Shown here piece by piece: positions 1 through 24,429 of a DNA stretch of 64,000 bases. The notes under the pieces were generated by a model. That model saw only the letters and a list, made by a program, of their open reading frames with translations. It made no database searches and had not been told where the DNA came from. This DNA comes from Cinclus cinclus. Taxonomy: Eukaryota > Chordata > Aves > Passeriformes > Cinclidae. Position 1 is the first letter of the stretch; the number at the start of each line of letters is the position of its first letter. The DNA lies in contig NC_085071.1 in NCBI RefSeq assembly GCF_963662255.1, positions 4,242,701-4,306,700 of the forward strand. Reading direction: 5' to 3'. The position numbers and the translations under genes are program-made.

Positions 1-111
1 TTCCTGACAATTCATCCATCAGCATATCGCCGTCATCCAAGGGAGCCACCAGTCCACTGGGAGCTTTTCTGACAGGTCTACAGTTACATTTCAGAATCCT
101 TCCATGCACTG
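1..111 (-). other. Candidate exon at left edge (possibly THRAP3 exon 2), partial
   Basis: On the minus strand a long pyrimidine-rich stretch ends in CCCCTCCAG at position 112, a good splice acceptor. The sequence from 111 to the window edge has stops in two frames but stays open in the third (reading ...KAPSGLVAPLDDGDMLMDELSG), too short to prove coding. Its place downstream of the minus-strand promoter near 9 kb, and the human MAP7D1-THRAP3 order, make it a possible 5' untranslated or early exon of THRAP3. I do not recognise the peptide, and it does not resemble the Ser/Arg-rich THRAP3 N-terminus, so a 5'UTR exon is more likely than coding sequence. Confidence 0.25.
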
Positions 112-3100
112 CTGGAGGGGTGGAGGTTTTAGAAGAGAAAACAACAGTAAACACAACCTCAGAAATTGCTCCATGTTATTAAACCTCTGATCTAACAGCA
201 AGAATGTCACTTACTCTGTGTTCAAACATAAAATAGACTTGTTTAAAGATATTAATGTCGTGTCCTTACTTCACTGAAAAAGCACAGTTTTCAAGTAGCC
301 TTGAAACTTTTCTCTGAACTGGTGATTAAGTCCTGTTCTCACCCAGGAGGGAAGATGGTGTTGCAAAGTAAAGTGATTTTTAAGTCCTGCTTACCAATCT
401 TGGGGAAAAGCCATGAAGAACAATACGCCACGATCCTTTTTTCTATTATTTTTACTTTGCCTTGTCCATCAATCTGAATGTCCATAAAAAGAAATCTCAA
501 CTTTTATCTTACTAACACCTTTGACTTTCAGCCTTTCACAGTGGCAGAAAGAGTTTGCCATATCCATTATTTCTTGCTTTGTGACAGAACACTTGGGCTT
601 TAGGGGTTTTTTGCCTATTTCCCAAACATTACTGTTGCCACCAAGGTCTGCTACAATCCCACACCCAGAGGTATCATCCAGACCAAAACCTGGATTCTCC
701 TTTGGAGAAAAATACTATTCTTGTGTTTAGAGCACTACTACAGAAAAGGGAACCAACACACAACAAGCAGGAGTAACAAACCTTTCTTCCAGATAGTGAA
801 AGGAAATTGGGAAACATGCTAAACACTCTGTGCTGCAGTGGAAATCACAGTGCAGGAGTTTCTTATTCCAGAACACTGTAAAGAACATTTCCACGTGCCA
901 AGTCATGGGTTAAATGAAAAACATTGCTGGTTGTCGAAAAGCTTTTTTTCAGGAATTTGTTCCCTGCTTCCAACTGGCCTGTGTTACTTTGTGACTCTTT
1001 CCATCTTGCCCTCCTTTGTTGGAGGTCTTTCAGGCAGCACCACTGGGATTTCAGCCCTTCCCCAGCTGCTGCAGGACAGCCCTGCCCAGAGCAGCCAGCT
1101 GGCACAAGTTCCAGCTGAGCCCACTCCATCCCCAGGTGTCAGGGAGGATCCTGCACACGGAGCACTACAGCTGGCTAGACTGGAGAGGGGAACACAGCAC
1201 ACACCTCCCTGCCAAGGCAGCTGTTTGTGTTCATTACCTGAGCATAAACCCCAAAACACCTGGAAACAAGTCACGTGGCTTATGCACATGCCTCAGACAC
1301 AAGCACAGTGTGGTGAAATTCCTTACAGTGGTTTTCATTTCTAACGTGGTTTTTGCAAACACTCAGCTCATAAATATTAAATGTTTTGTAAAAGCATTTG
1401 AAGAAAGCTCTCTCGAAGAGTGGTAGGAAAACAAAAATTTGCTTTTTACTGGCCAGCATTTGAGTAAAGCTGTTGTGGTTTATTTTGTTGTGAGGCCCAA
1501 AGCAAATGAGGTGGCATCTCATTAGAGAGCACATTTCTGCCCAAGCCTCTTGGCATCCATTTGGTGTCACCAGCACAGACATTCAGCTCAGGAGGAACAG
1601 CTGAACTGCTTCTTCATTTGTTCAACACCCTTCATTATCAGGGAAGAAAAAAAAAATTAATTCTCCTTCTGCCAGCTCTACAATTCCTAATCCCAAGCCC
1701 CAAAACCCAAACAAGATTAGTTCATTCTAAAAAAAAAAGAAATAATCCCACAAAACACCTTACAAAGCGTGCTCTGTGTGATGAGGCAATAAGTATCACT
1801 GCAAAAATAAGCTTACAGAGTTGCAGCTCTCTCCATGTCCCTGAAGTGCAGCAGCAAGTGCAGAGAGCACACTCATCCTTGTTAGCTCAGAACCCAACTC
1901 TTGACACCTCACTTTCTACTGGATTCTTAATTTTCAAGGTGATTTTTGGTGCAAACCTTAAGTATGTTCTTGATATTAATGGAACTTTGGAGGGAAAGGG
2001 AAGAGCCACCTGCAGTTTCTACCACCAGCCAGGGAGGAGCAAATTAAAATGTTAATTCTAATCAAATTTCACTGAGGGAAATAAAAGCAGAATTACTTCT
2101 CTTCCCAGATCCAGTGTCAGCGTGCTTTTAGAAGATTTATGACACACATTAACTAGAGCTACAACCACACATACCAACCTCCTCAGCAAAAAATTTCCAG
2201 ACAAAATTTCTAAAAAAAAATTACCAAAAACATAACCACAAAACAGAGCGTTATACTCTAACATGTGCTAAATACGCTTGGGGGAAAAGAGCCAGAATTA
2301 TTCTGCCACCAAGAGAAACACAAATTTGTCAGCAGCAGTTTCAATTTCTCTCTAGTCTATGTGCTATCAAAACTAAGATTTTCCTTCAAGCACATTTGGG
2401 TTTTTACACCAATAAACTAATCCCTAAAGAATTTTAACCCTGAGCTCCAGTCCTGGGTTCATATAATTAGAAGCAGGTTCTATGAAATGGTTGGAAGAAT
2501 ATTTACAGGCTCTTCTGGAAAGGACTGATTCTGCAGATTGTAGTGCTGAACAATCCTTTTCCAAATAATCTGACCAGCGACAAACCCCCATCAGTGACTT
2601 TTCTGAAACTGGCTACTTGAGAGACATTATTTTACAAATATCTGATCTTAAAAAGTTCTATCTTGTTACACAGTTTAATGACAGGGAGCTCAAGGAAACA
2701 ACCCAAGAAAAAGCTGATTAGAAAGCTGGGTGTTTTTCTTACAGAAGTTGGGCAGCTGGAATTTCTGCTAAACACAGAAAAAAAACATCCATAATTAAAA
2801 AAAAAAAAAAAGATGAAAAACCTATTTTATCAGCTTTTTCCATTCAAATTTTGTATTAGCTTGGGAAAAGCAGAAAGATCAAGTCTTTCCCCGAACTGAT
2901 GGCTTTCTCACAGCACAGCCCTACAGTTCTGAGCAGCTTTGGATAAGAACTGCTGCTGTGACAACACTGCTAGGGGGCTGGGAATCCATGCCTGGAGTTT
3001 TGGAATCCCCAAAAGAACCAAGAAATGGTCCAATTTACTTTCCTTAAGAAACCTACTCACAAATCAATTAACTCAAAGAATGCAAACTTGTGTGTAAGTG

Positions 3101-6100
3101 AAGTTCTCAGCAAAGGGAGGATGAACTTGAGGACATTTCCATCCTCTCAGGTGTCTGCCAGCTGGAGCCCAGCAGCCTCCATGCACGCTTAGAAACGTGG
3201 AAGTTCTGCTTCCAAATAAACAGCAAGTAACAGGAAAAACTCTTTGATTAGGGGCTCTTTGGAATTTCTTCTGCAACACACAGTACAGTTACAGCCAAAA
3301 CAGAATATCCTGAGGGATTACAGCTCTCCACACATTTAACCTATGAAAACACAAACTCCAGCGAATTTCATTTATAAAGCTGAAAAAAGCAAAACTACTC
3401 ACATGTTCTCAAGCCAGCACTTCATTTATTTCTACCTTAACTGGAATCCCACTACCTCAGGGGAAAACAAAAAAAAAGTATTTCCATGACCTGGGATAAC
3501 ATTTGAAGTTCTTCAATTTGTTTTTTTAAACTGTGGCATTATTAAAAGGACAAGGCACCAGACCAGGCCATCCCTACACTCTGCCAGACTTCAAAACAGA
3601 GGGAAATGCCTGTCCACAGGAATCCTATACATATGGAATAGGCGTATTTGAACAATTTTCTGTGCTGTGTTCACATACCTTGTACAAGTGTCCCATCAAA
3701 TCTGGTTATAAATACTGCTTCTTTAGAAGCGATTCACCTAAGTAAAAAAGGGAAAATTAAATTTAAACCAAACCAGACACTGGCAAAGCCTCTTATTTTA
3801 GTAGCACATGAAAGGAATCTTATTTCAGCCATTCATCTCAGCACCGTTTCCCAGTTAAAAAAAAAAAAAAAAAAGCCACCAAAATAACCTCATCTAATTA
3901 GACAGTGCACACACAGGTCTTAACTCGGGAAACCAACCTCACCCACAGCCCCACAGGAGCAATTACTGTAATTATTTCAGGTGTAAATTATGATGTACAC
4001 AATGCCACCTGGTATCATACGTCCAGCCCCCTGTTAAGGCACAGGTTAGTTAACATCATTAATGCTGAGCCTCAGTCCCTGGAGGACTGAATTCCAGCCT
4101 GACACCCCACAGTCCCCCATCACCTTTACTGCTCCCAGAACAGAGCAAACACTCCTGGGGAGCTCTTTACCCTGCTGTCCTCTGCAGCTTTCACTCATCC
4201 AAAGGTAGGAATGAGCCCAGGCAGCAGCAGGAGCAGTGCCTAGCCGAGCCAGCTCTGCACCCTGCAGTCCCAGCAGGGGCTCTTTGGGATTTGCACACCC
4301 ACCTTACCCTGTAAATCATGGCAGGCTAAAAATGGCTGGGTGACGAATGTGGAGGTGAAATTGTGAGCAGGGCACTTGCTCTGGGATCACTGGAGCCGTG
4401 AGCAGAGCTGTGCACAGGCCTCACTCCTGGACACCAGAGAGGCATAAGCTGTGTTCACATGGGCCAGGAGCAAGATTATGGGCAGAAAACCCCTTCTTTG
4501 GTGGGAAACAATCCCCAGTGAAGCTGGGTGACACCTCTGTGTGCCATTAGCTTCGCTTTTTTTTTTAATGGCCTGGCAGCTTCCGGTTACCATGGAGTGA
4601 GGCAGCGCAAACACCATTCCCAGCTGGCATGAAATGTGATCCCGTGATTTCACTATTCATAGCTCTGACATGATAAAGCTAAATTAAGCAGGAACTCTTC
4701 ACTTCTCCAAGCTCCCAGCAGTGACTCCCCCAGCGCTCAGGCTCTCCTAACACAGTTTCTCTGTGAGGAGGGGAAGGATGTTTCCTTTACTAGGAGACTC
4801 CAGACCCACACACCCAGCTTGTTATCCAGAAACAAAATGGCACCGGCTCCTTCCCAGGCACTGATTTGTCCTGGCACCAGTGGGAACAAAGACCTGATGA
4901 GCTACTAGGGCCAAATTTAACAACTTCCTCATCTTGGGACCCACTACACAATCCCAGAGCAGTTTAAGCCTGGTTCCCAGGCCTGTCCATCACAGGCACC
5001 ACCGTATCCAGGGACAGAGGCAGCTCAAGGGGCACTGGCAAAGCCCCACTGCCACCAGTGGCTGTCACACAGCCTGACACCATCATCAGGCACAAACTCC
5101 TCAGGAGTCAGAACAGCTTCTGCAACCACCACTACCATTCCTCCCTCTTCCAATGCCCGTGGCCTGAAGTATGTGGCTAAATATCCTGAAATTCCAGCCT
5201 CACCAAAGAACTCCTTGTACCATCATAATTCTGAGGAAACCACACGACCCAAACCCCACGTCCCTGGCCTGACAAGTGCAGCCATTAAACACAGCTCAGG
5301 ATACTGTAAACTTTTCCAGGAATGGAGAAAAATTTCAAGGGCTCCATGGCCGATCAAACAATTAACGAGTTCCAACATGACAAACTGTCATTTCACAAAG
5401 ACAAAGCCAAGTGAGCTGAAAAATACTCAAACTTCTGAAAAAAACACTCTATTCCTTCAGGGATACAACTAAGGAACACCATGGCCTTACAATGAAAAGC
5501 ATCTTCAGGCTTATCCAATCCAGCTCAGCACTCATTAGGCCTCCCAAAGCAACATTTCTTTGACAGCAAAGAAAGTGGGAGCAGGTAAACTAAATTTAGA
5601 ATTGCTGATGTGCATGGATTGTCACTTACTCTACATACTGGTGTTTTATAACCATAACTTTTTTTTTTTTCTAATAGCAAGACCCATGTCAGAAGGTGTT
5701 CATCAGTTTTCCTGCAGCCTCAAACAGCTCACAGTGAGCCCACGTGCCTGGCCTGACCCAAATGACTGTTTTCTTTAATACTTTACACACGTCCTGACTT
5801 AAAAGAGCTGCAGAAAGCAGCAGACAGATAAATCATACTATCATAACCCCATCTGTAGAATACCCATTTTATTTACAATACACATGATGAAGCCTTACTT
5901 CCATGAAAAAGAACTAGAACTCAAGGTCAGGGCACATGGCTGGGCCAAAACCCTGGAGTCCAGGGAAGCCTCTTCCCAGAAGCACTAACAGCAGAACTCT
6001 TTTCCAGAGACACACACAACTCACATAGAGGCTGGGAATTAGGAAGGATGGAAAATAGCAGGAAGTTACCAGGGTATAGCTCAGCAGAGACAGGGGCAGG

Positions 6101-6251
6101 ACTCCTGCAGACAAAGAACACAGGCAGGCATCCATCAGTGCTCTCACCTGCTGCTGCCAACACAGTCTGGGTGAACACGTGGCTGCAGCCAGAGCACCAC
6201 TGCTCTTACAGCACTGTGGAAAGCCACCTCCTCCCCAGGGCCAGCTCATCT

Positions 6252-6450
6252 CTTTACAGATTCACTTAGGTTGGAAAAGACCTCCAAGATCAAATCCAGC
6301 CTCTGACCAATCCCCACCTTGTCACCCAGCCCAGAGCACTGACTGCCATATCCAGGTATCCCTTGGACACTTCCAGGGATGGGGATTCCAAACCTCTCCC
6401 TTCCAGTGCCTGACCACCCTTTGCAATAACCTGACAGAAGTTTTCCTCTT
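6252..6450 (-). mobile_element. CR1 LINE 3' fragment
   Basis: The stretch beginning TTAGGTTGGAAAAGACCTCC and continuing through a 'cttggacacttccagggatgggga' type segment and a block ending near 'ttcctctttggatg' is the reverse complement of the avian CR1 3' end. It is truncated, with no reverse transcriptase frame. Called from memory of the CR1 family; exact borders are approximate. Confidence 0.7.
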
Positions 6451-7639
6451 TGGATGTCTGGACAAAAAGAATGGGAAAATGTAGATAAAGGACAGTCAGG
6501 CCTCAGCTGATGTGCAGCTCCCTCATCCCATGGACAGGACCCCCAGCTGGAGGGGAAGGGTTCAGACCCCAGAACTCTGCAACCCCCTGTAACCAGACTG
6601 TAGCATTTCCAAATCACACTCAGGTGGAAGAGACACCAAGGTCCATCCACTGCCATGAGTACTGCCTCAGGAGCAGCATTCCCAACCTTCAGCTGCCTAA
6701 GGACATTGGAGGAAACTGTTCAGTTTGAGTTCTTACTTGCCCTCCCTGCTCCTGCTGCAGCAGGGGCAATAATTCCTAGAAGGAAGAATGCAATTCAAAA
6801 ATATGTAGCAGCACCCAAAGAAATGTTAAGACAAAAATCACAAGGCCCTAGACCCTCCAGAGGATCCAGTGACACAGAAATGTATATTTGCAAAAGCTCT
6901 CTACAGCAACTATCTTGTTTCATCCTCTCATCTGCTGTGAGATTGTGCAACTCCTAAGAGAGGTCACAAAGCCAGCCATTTCCTCACTCCATGCTGGGCA
7001 CCTGTGAAGTTCCAGACCAGGACACACAGCAAACTGGGAAGACTCCAGGAGAAGGCACTGCTGTGTCCCAGCACTTGCTTTCCCGTGTCTACAGCTGACT
7101 GCCCCTGAGAGAACCTGAGAGGCAAAGCTTTGAAACACCTTTTGTGTGAGCGGAGCCAAGGCTGTGACACCCAATCCCTGGGAGCAGCTCTCCCAGCCCA
7201 GCACTCACTAAAGGCACAGTAAAACCCACCCAAAATATCACACACCATCAGTACTGACACAGCATCTGCTCTCGCTCCCCACGAGAGGGAATTCTCAGGA
7301 GTCCTTCCAGAGAGTAAAAAGGATGATTTCATTGCACTCTTAGGAAAAGTAGCCTGAAAATGTCCATTTGCCAATGTGACCCTGCAGCCTCTGTGCTGCT
7401 GCAGCAATAAAGGCTATTCTCTTCCAACACCAGCTACAAGACAACCCAAACCATCTTCCAAATGGTTTTAAATTGTTAACTCCAAGCAACAAGCCTGTTC
7501 TTGTGCCACAGCACCTGGCACATCAGTGTACACATAAAAATCAAGGAGTCCAGTACCTCTGACAGGTCCTGAGAGGATGCTGTTGCATACACACCACACA
7601 CAAGTTCATCTGCTCCTCCCAAAGTAGGGTACAGGGAAT

Positions 7640-7866
7640 GGTTTCACACTGAAGTGGGTTAAGATTGAAGATTAGGGAGAAATTCCTCCCTATGAGGGTG
7701 GTGAGGCCCTGGCACAGGTTACCCAGAGCAGCTGTGGCTGCCCCATCCCTGGAAGTGTCCAAGCTGGGATAGCGGAAGGTGTCCCTGCACATGGCAAGGG
7801 GTGGGATGGGATGAGCTTTTATGGTTCCTTCCTATGAAATCATCCCACGATTCAGTGATTCTATGG
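7640..7866 (+). mobile_element. CR1 LINE 3' fragment with ATTCTATG tail
   Basis: It shows the typical CR1 3' segments in order: 'gggagaaattcctccctatgagggtggtgaggcc', 'ggcacaggttacccagagcagctgtggctgcccc', 'ccctggaagtgtccaagc'. It ends at ATTCTATG (7858-7865), the microsatellite-like terminal motif of bird CR1. It lies in the opposite orientation to the copy at 6.3 kb. 5'-truncated and non-coding. Confidence 0.8.
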
Positions 7867-8654
7867 AGCACTGCCTATTCCAGACTTACCATGTCACTTT
7901 CCACAAAAACACCCAGATACCCATTCAGGAGGAAATACAGTGACAATCACCTTGGCTGGGCTTTGAAATGCATCTGTAGAAAACTCAAACACACGTTCAT
8001 TTCCCCAAAACAACACGAACTAGCAAAAAAAGCCTTTATCAGTCCAAGGAAAATGAAGACTCAGGCTTCACACGTGGGTCTGAGCCACCGCACCACCTCT
8101 TCTGTCACATCGTCTGAAGTTCAGCCAAATTTCACGTTAAAGCAAGACGCAAAGCAGGCAATAAGAGAGCACCGATCCTTCCTGCTGCACCGGGAAACGA
8201 ACGGTGCTGAGCGCCGGTACGGGAGCGAAGGTTGGGACGCGGGGTCATGGCTGCGGACCCCTCGGGCTGCCGGGCTCCGCCCGCCTCCTCGGCGGCCCTG
8301 GCAGCGCCTCCCGAGCCTCAACAGCACGCGGAGTCCCGGACACCGGGATGGGACCTCCGGGACAGACCGACGCGGCGGGGGACGGGGAACCAAAGGGGCA
8401 CGGCCCAGAGGCGCGGGCGAGGAACAGGGATCTCCGGGAATGGGACTGAGGAACAGTCTGAGAAGACTACAGTGTAACACGAGCGGCTCCGGGAAAGGGC
8501 CGAGCAGGCCCAACCAGCCCCGGGGCCGCGAGGAGGCGCCAAGGCCTGGCTGGGCCCAGGCCCACCACGAGGCGCCACTGGGGCCGGGCTAGAGCGGTCC
8601 CGAGAGCTGCAAACGAGCCTCACCCTGGGATATGCGGGGCCAGGACACCGGGAA

Positions 8655-8676
8655 GGGGGGGGGGGGGGGGGGGGGG
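8655..8676 (+). repeat. Poly-G homopolymer, 22 bases
   Basis: An unbroken run of 22 G residues lies inside the CpG island about 175 bp into the inferred first intron. On the transcribed minus strand it reads as poly-C. Runs like this form G-quadruplexes, and their length is prone to sequencing error. Confidence 0.9.
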
Positions 8677-8850
8677 CGGGCAAAGCAGCGCCGCGGTAAG
8701 GCCCAGGAGGGGCGGGAGGGGAAAGTGGGCATAGTTGGGGCGAGGCGGCTGGGGAGGGCCCGGGGAGGAGGGAGGGGTAAGAGAGGCTCCCGGTAACGTC
8801 GGGCGGGGCGAAGCGGGGCCCCCGCGGACCCCCAGGGCCCCTGCACTCAC

Positions 8851-9000
8851 CGGCGCCACTTCGCCGCGGCCCCTCCGCACCAGGCGCCCCCTCCGCCTCC
8901 GCCTCACGCACTTCCGGCCCGCGCGCTCGCTCTGCCCCGCCCGCAGCGGCCGCCGGGAGCCGTAGTCCAGCCCACTTAGCACGTCGCCTGCCCGTCAGCT
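8851..9000 (-). other. THRAP3: Non-coding first exon, probable THRAP3
   Basis: On the minus strand a CpG-dense segment rich in GGCGGAGGCGGAGG ends in GCGCCG followed by the donor GTGAGTGCAG at 8850. No convincing coding frame begins in it, so it looks like a 5'UTR exon; the start is only estimated. The name rests on synteny: in human, THRAP3 follows MAP7D1 in the same orientation, and here this exon begins about 500 bp beyond the MAP7D1 polyadenylation signal on the same strand. THRAP3 coding exons would lie left of the window. Confidence 0.5.
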
Positions 9001-9130
9001 CCGCCGCACTACAGCTCCCAGCGGGCTCTGCGCGCGTCATTCCGTCACTTCCGCCTCCGTCCGTGGCGCGGCACTACACGCAGCCCTTTCCGGCGGGGAG
9101 CGGGACCGCGGGCGGGAAATGGCGGCGGGG
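8940..9130. promoter_or_regulatory. CpG-island promoter with ZNF143, ETS-type and YY1 motifs
   Basis: A TATA-less, CpG-rich core. The segment ACTACAGCTCCCAGCGGGC at 9008-9026 matches the ZNF143/SBS element. CACTTCCG-type ETS sites lie near 8909 and 9046. AAATGGCGGC at 9117-9126 matches YY1, which in many promoters sits just downstream of a start site on the coding strand; here it faces plus. The arrangement fits a housekeeping promoter firing leftward into the exon ending at 8851, with possible divergent output. Motifs were read by eye. Confidence 0.55.
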
Positions 9131-9505
9131 GCGGTGACGGGGCGCGTCCACCCGGCCGGGCCCGGCCCGGCCTCGCCTCCTCCGCCGGCCCTCACCGCAG
9201 GGGCTTCGCGGGTTCCCTCCCGTCCAGCCCTAATGGTGCGGGCCCCGGGCTCCCGGTTTGTCCCACGTGCGGCTCCTGAGGGCCTGGCCCAGGGACAGGG
9301 CCCTGCTTGTGGGTGGGGCCGCCGGGACGGAGCTGATGGAGTGGGCAGTGCGGGGGGCTCCGGGGAGCGAGTCCGAGAACGGGCACGAACCTGCCCCACT
9401 GCTGTGGGGGCCGAGAGAGTGCCCGGCGCTGCCCAACCCTGGGGGCACAGACCCGCCCAGTCCCCTCCCCGGACACAGAGAGGCACGCCGAGGGCATTGT
9501 CCACT

Positions 9506-9511
9506 TTTAAT
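9506..9511 (-). terminator. MAP7D1: MAP7D1 polyadenylation signal (ATTAAA)
   Basis: ATTAAA on the minus strand is followed after about 30 bases by a GU-rich stretch (CTCTCTGTGTCC). It lies about 440 bases after the MAP7D1 stop codon, giving a short 3'UTR of roughly 9490-9946. No AATAAA was seen between the stop and this point on the minus strand. Confidence 0.55.
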
Positions 9512-9640
9512 CGTTGTCAAAGGTTGTCTGGATGCATAACACTGTCACAAGGGCACAGAGCAGCGTGGTGCCGGCCGGGCCCGGGGACACTGGACACACG
9601 GACATGCGGGGGAATGTGGGGACAGGGAGCTGTGACAAGG

Positions 9641-9664
9641 TTCCCCCCCCACCCCCCCCACCCG
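9641..9664 (+). repeat. C-rich tract in MAP7D1 3'UTR region
   Basis: Two consecutive runs of eight C residues separated by A, flanked by further C runs. This is G-rich in the MAP7D1 mRNA sense and could fold as an RNA G-quadruplex. Confidence 0.7.
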
Positions 9665-9946
9665 AGCCCCCCAGAGCATCCCCACGCTCGGCCGGCTCTA
9701 TTTACAGTATTCACAGACGTTGTACCCAGCGAGTTAAATAACTACATCATTACACCACACGTCTGGGGCGGCTCCGGCAGGCTGCGAGGGTGGGCTGTCA
9801 GTCTGATAAGGTGCATATTTAAAATTAAAAAAAACCAACAAAACGAAATAAAAACGAGAACAAAGAGAGGAGCCAGGCGTCCTTGCCGGGGTCCTGCAGC
9901 CCCCGGGCACCCGGGAGAAGCAGCAAGGGTCGTGTTCTGACGACAG

Positions 9947-24136
<14,190 letters not shown>

Positions 24137-24429
24137 GGCGCGGCAGGCGCAGGGGCTGGCCCAGCCCCGCTCCCCCCGGCCCGCGGGGGAGGACGCTCAG
24201 CGCTCCCCGCCCCGGCCCCGCGGCCCCGGCCGGGGGGAGCGGCCGGGGGATGCTCCGCCTCGCCCCGGCTGCAGACGCGGCCCCGCAGCCCGGACCCGGC
24301 GCCGCTCCTCCCGCAGCCGCGGCTGGGACCCCGCGCCCGTCACCTCCGTGTCGGGCCCGCCCCTCTGCCTGTCCCTGCAGTGCTCAGCATCCCCCAGCTC
24401 TGCTCGGCCACTCGCCCGCCTCCAGACCC

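Larger units (their letters stand above)
112..8850 (-). other. Large intron (inferred THRAP3 intron 1)
   Basis: About 8.7 kb without any reading frame that looks like protein. It is more AT-rich than the rest of the window, with poly-A and poly-T runs near 2797, 3857 and 5660. It contains two CR1 fragments and a 22-base G run near its donor end. It is read as an intron because a consensus donor (GTGAGT on the minus strand) occurs at 8850 and a good acceptor at 112. Nothing else is supportable here. Confidence 0.45.

Noticed and set aside
8318..9040. 240-codon minus-strand frame through the CpG promoter
   Set aside because: Pro/Arg-rich, crosses a strong splice donor and the promoter, and has no homology I can see; the exon is better explained as 5'UTR.
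9119..9940. 273-codon open frame beginning ATGGCGGCGG
   Set aside because: The ATG coincides with a YY1 motif, the frame is GC-driven and it runs antisense to the MAP7D1 3'UTR. No domain was recognised, so it is mentioned only as possible divergent transcription.
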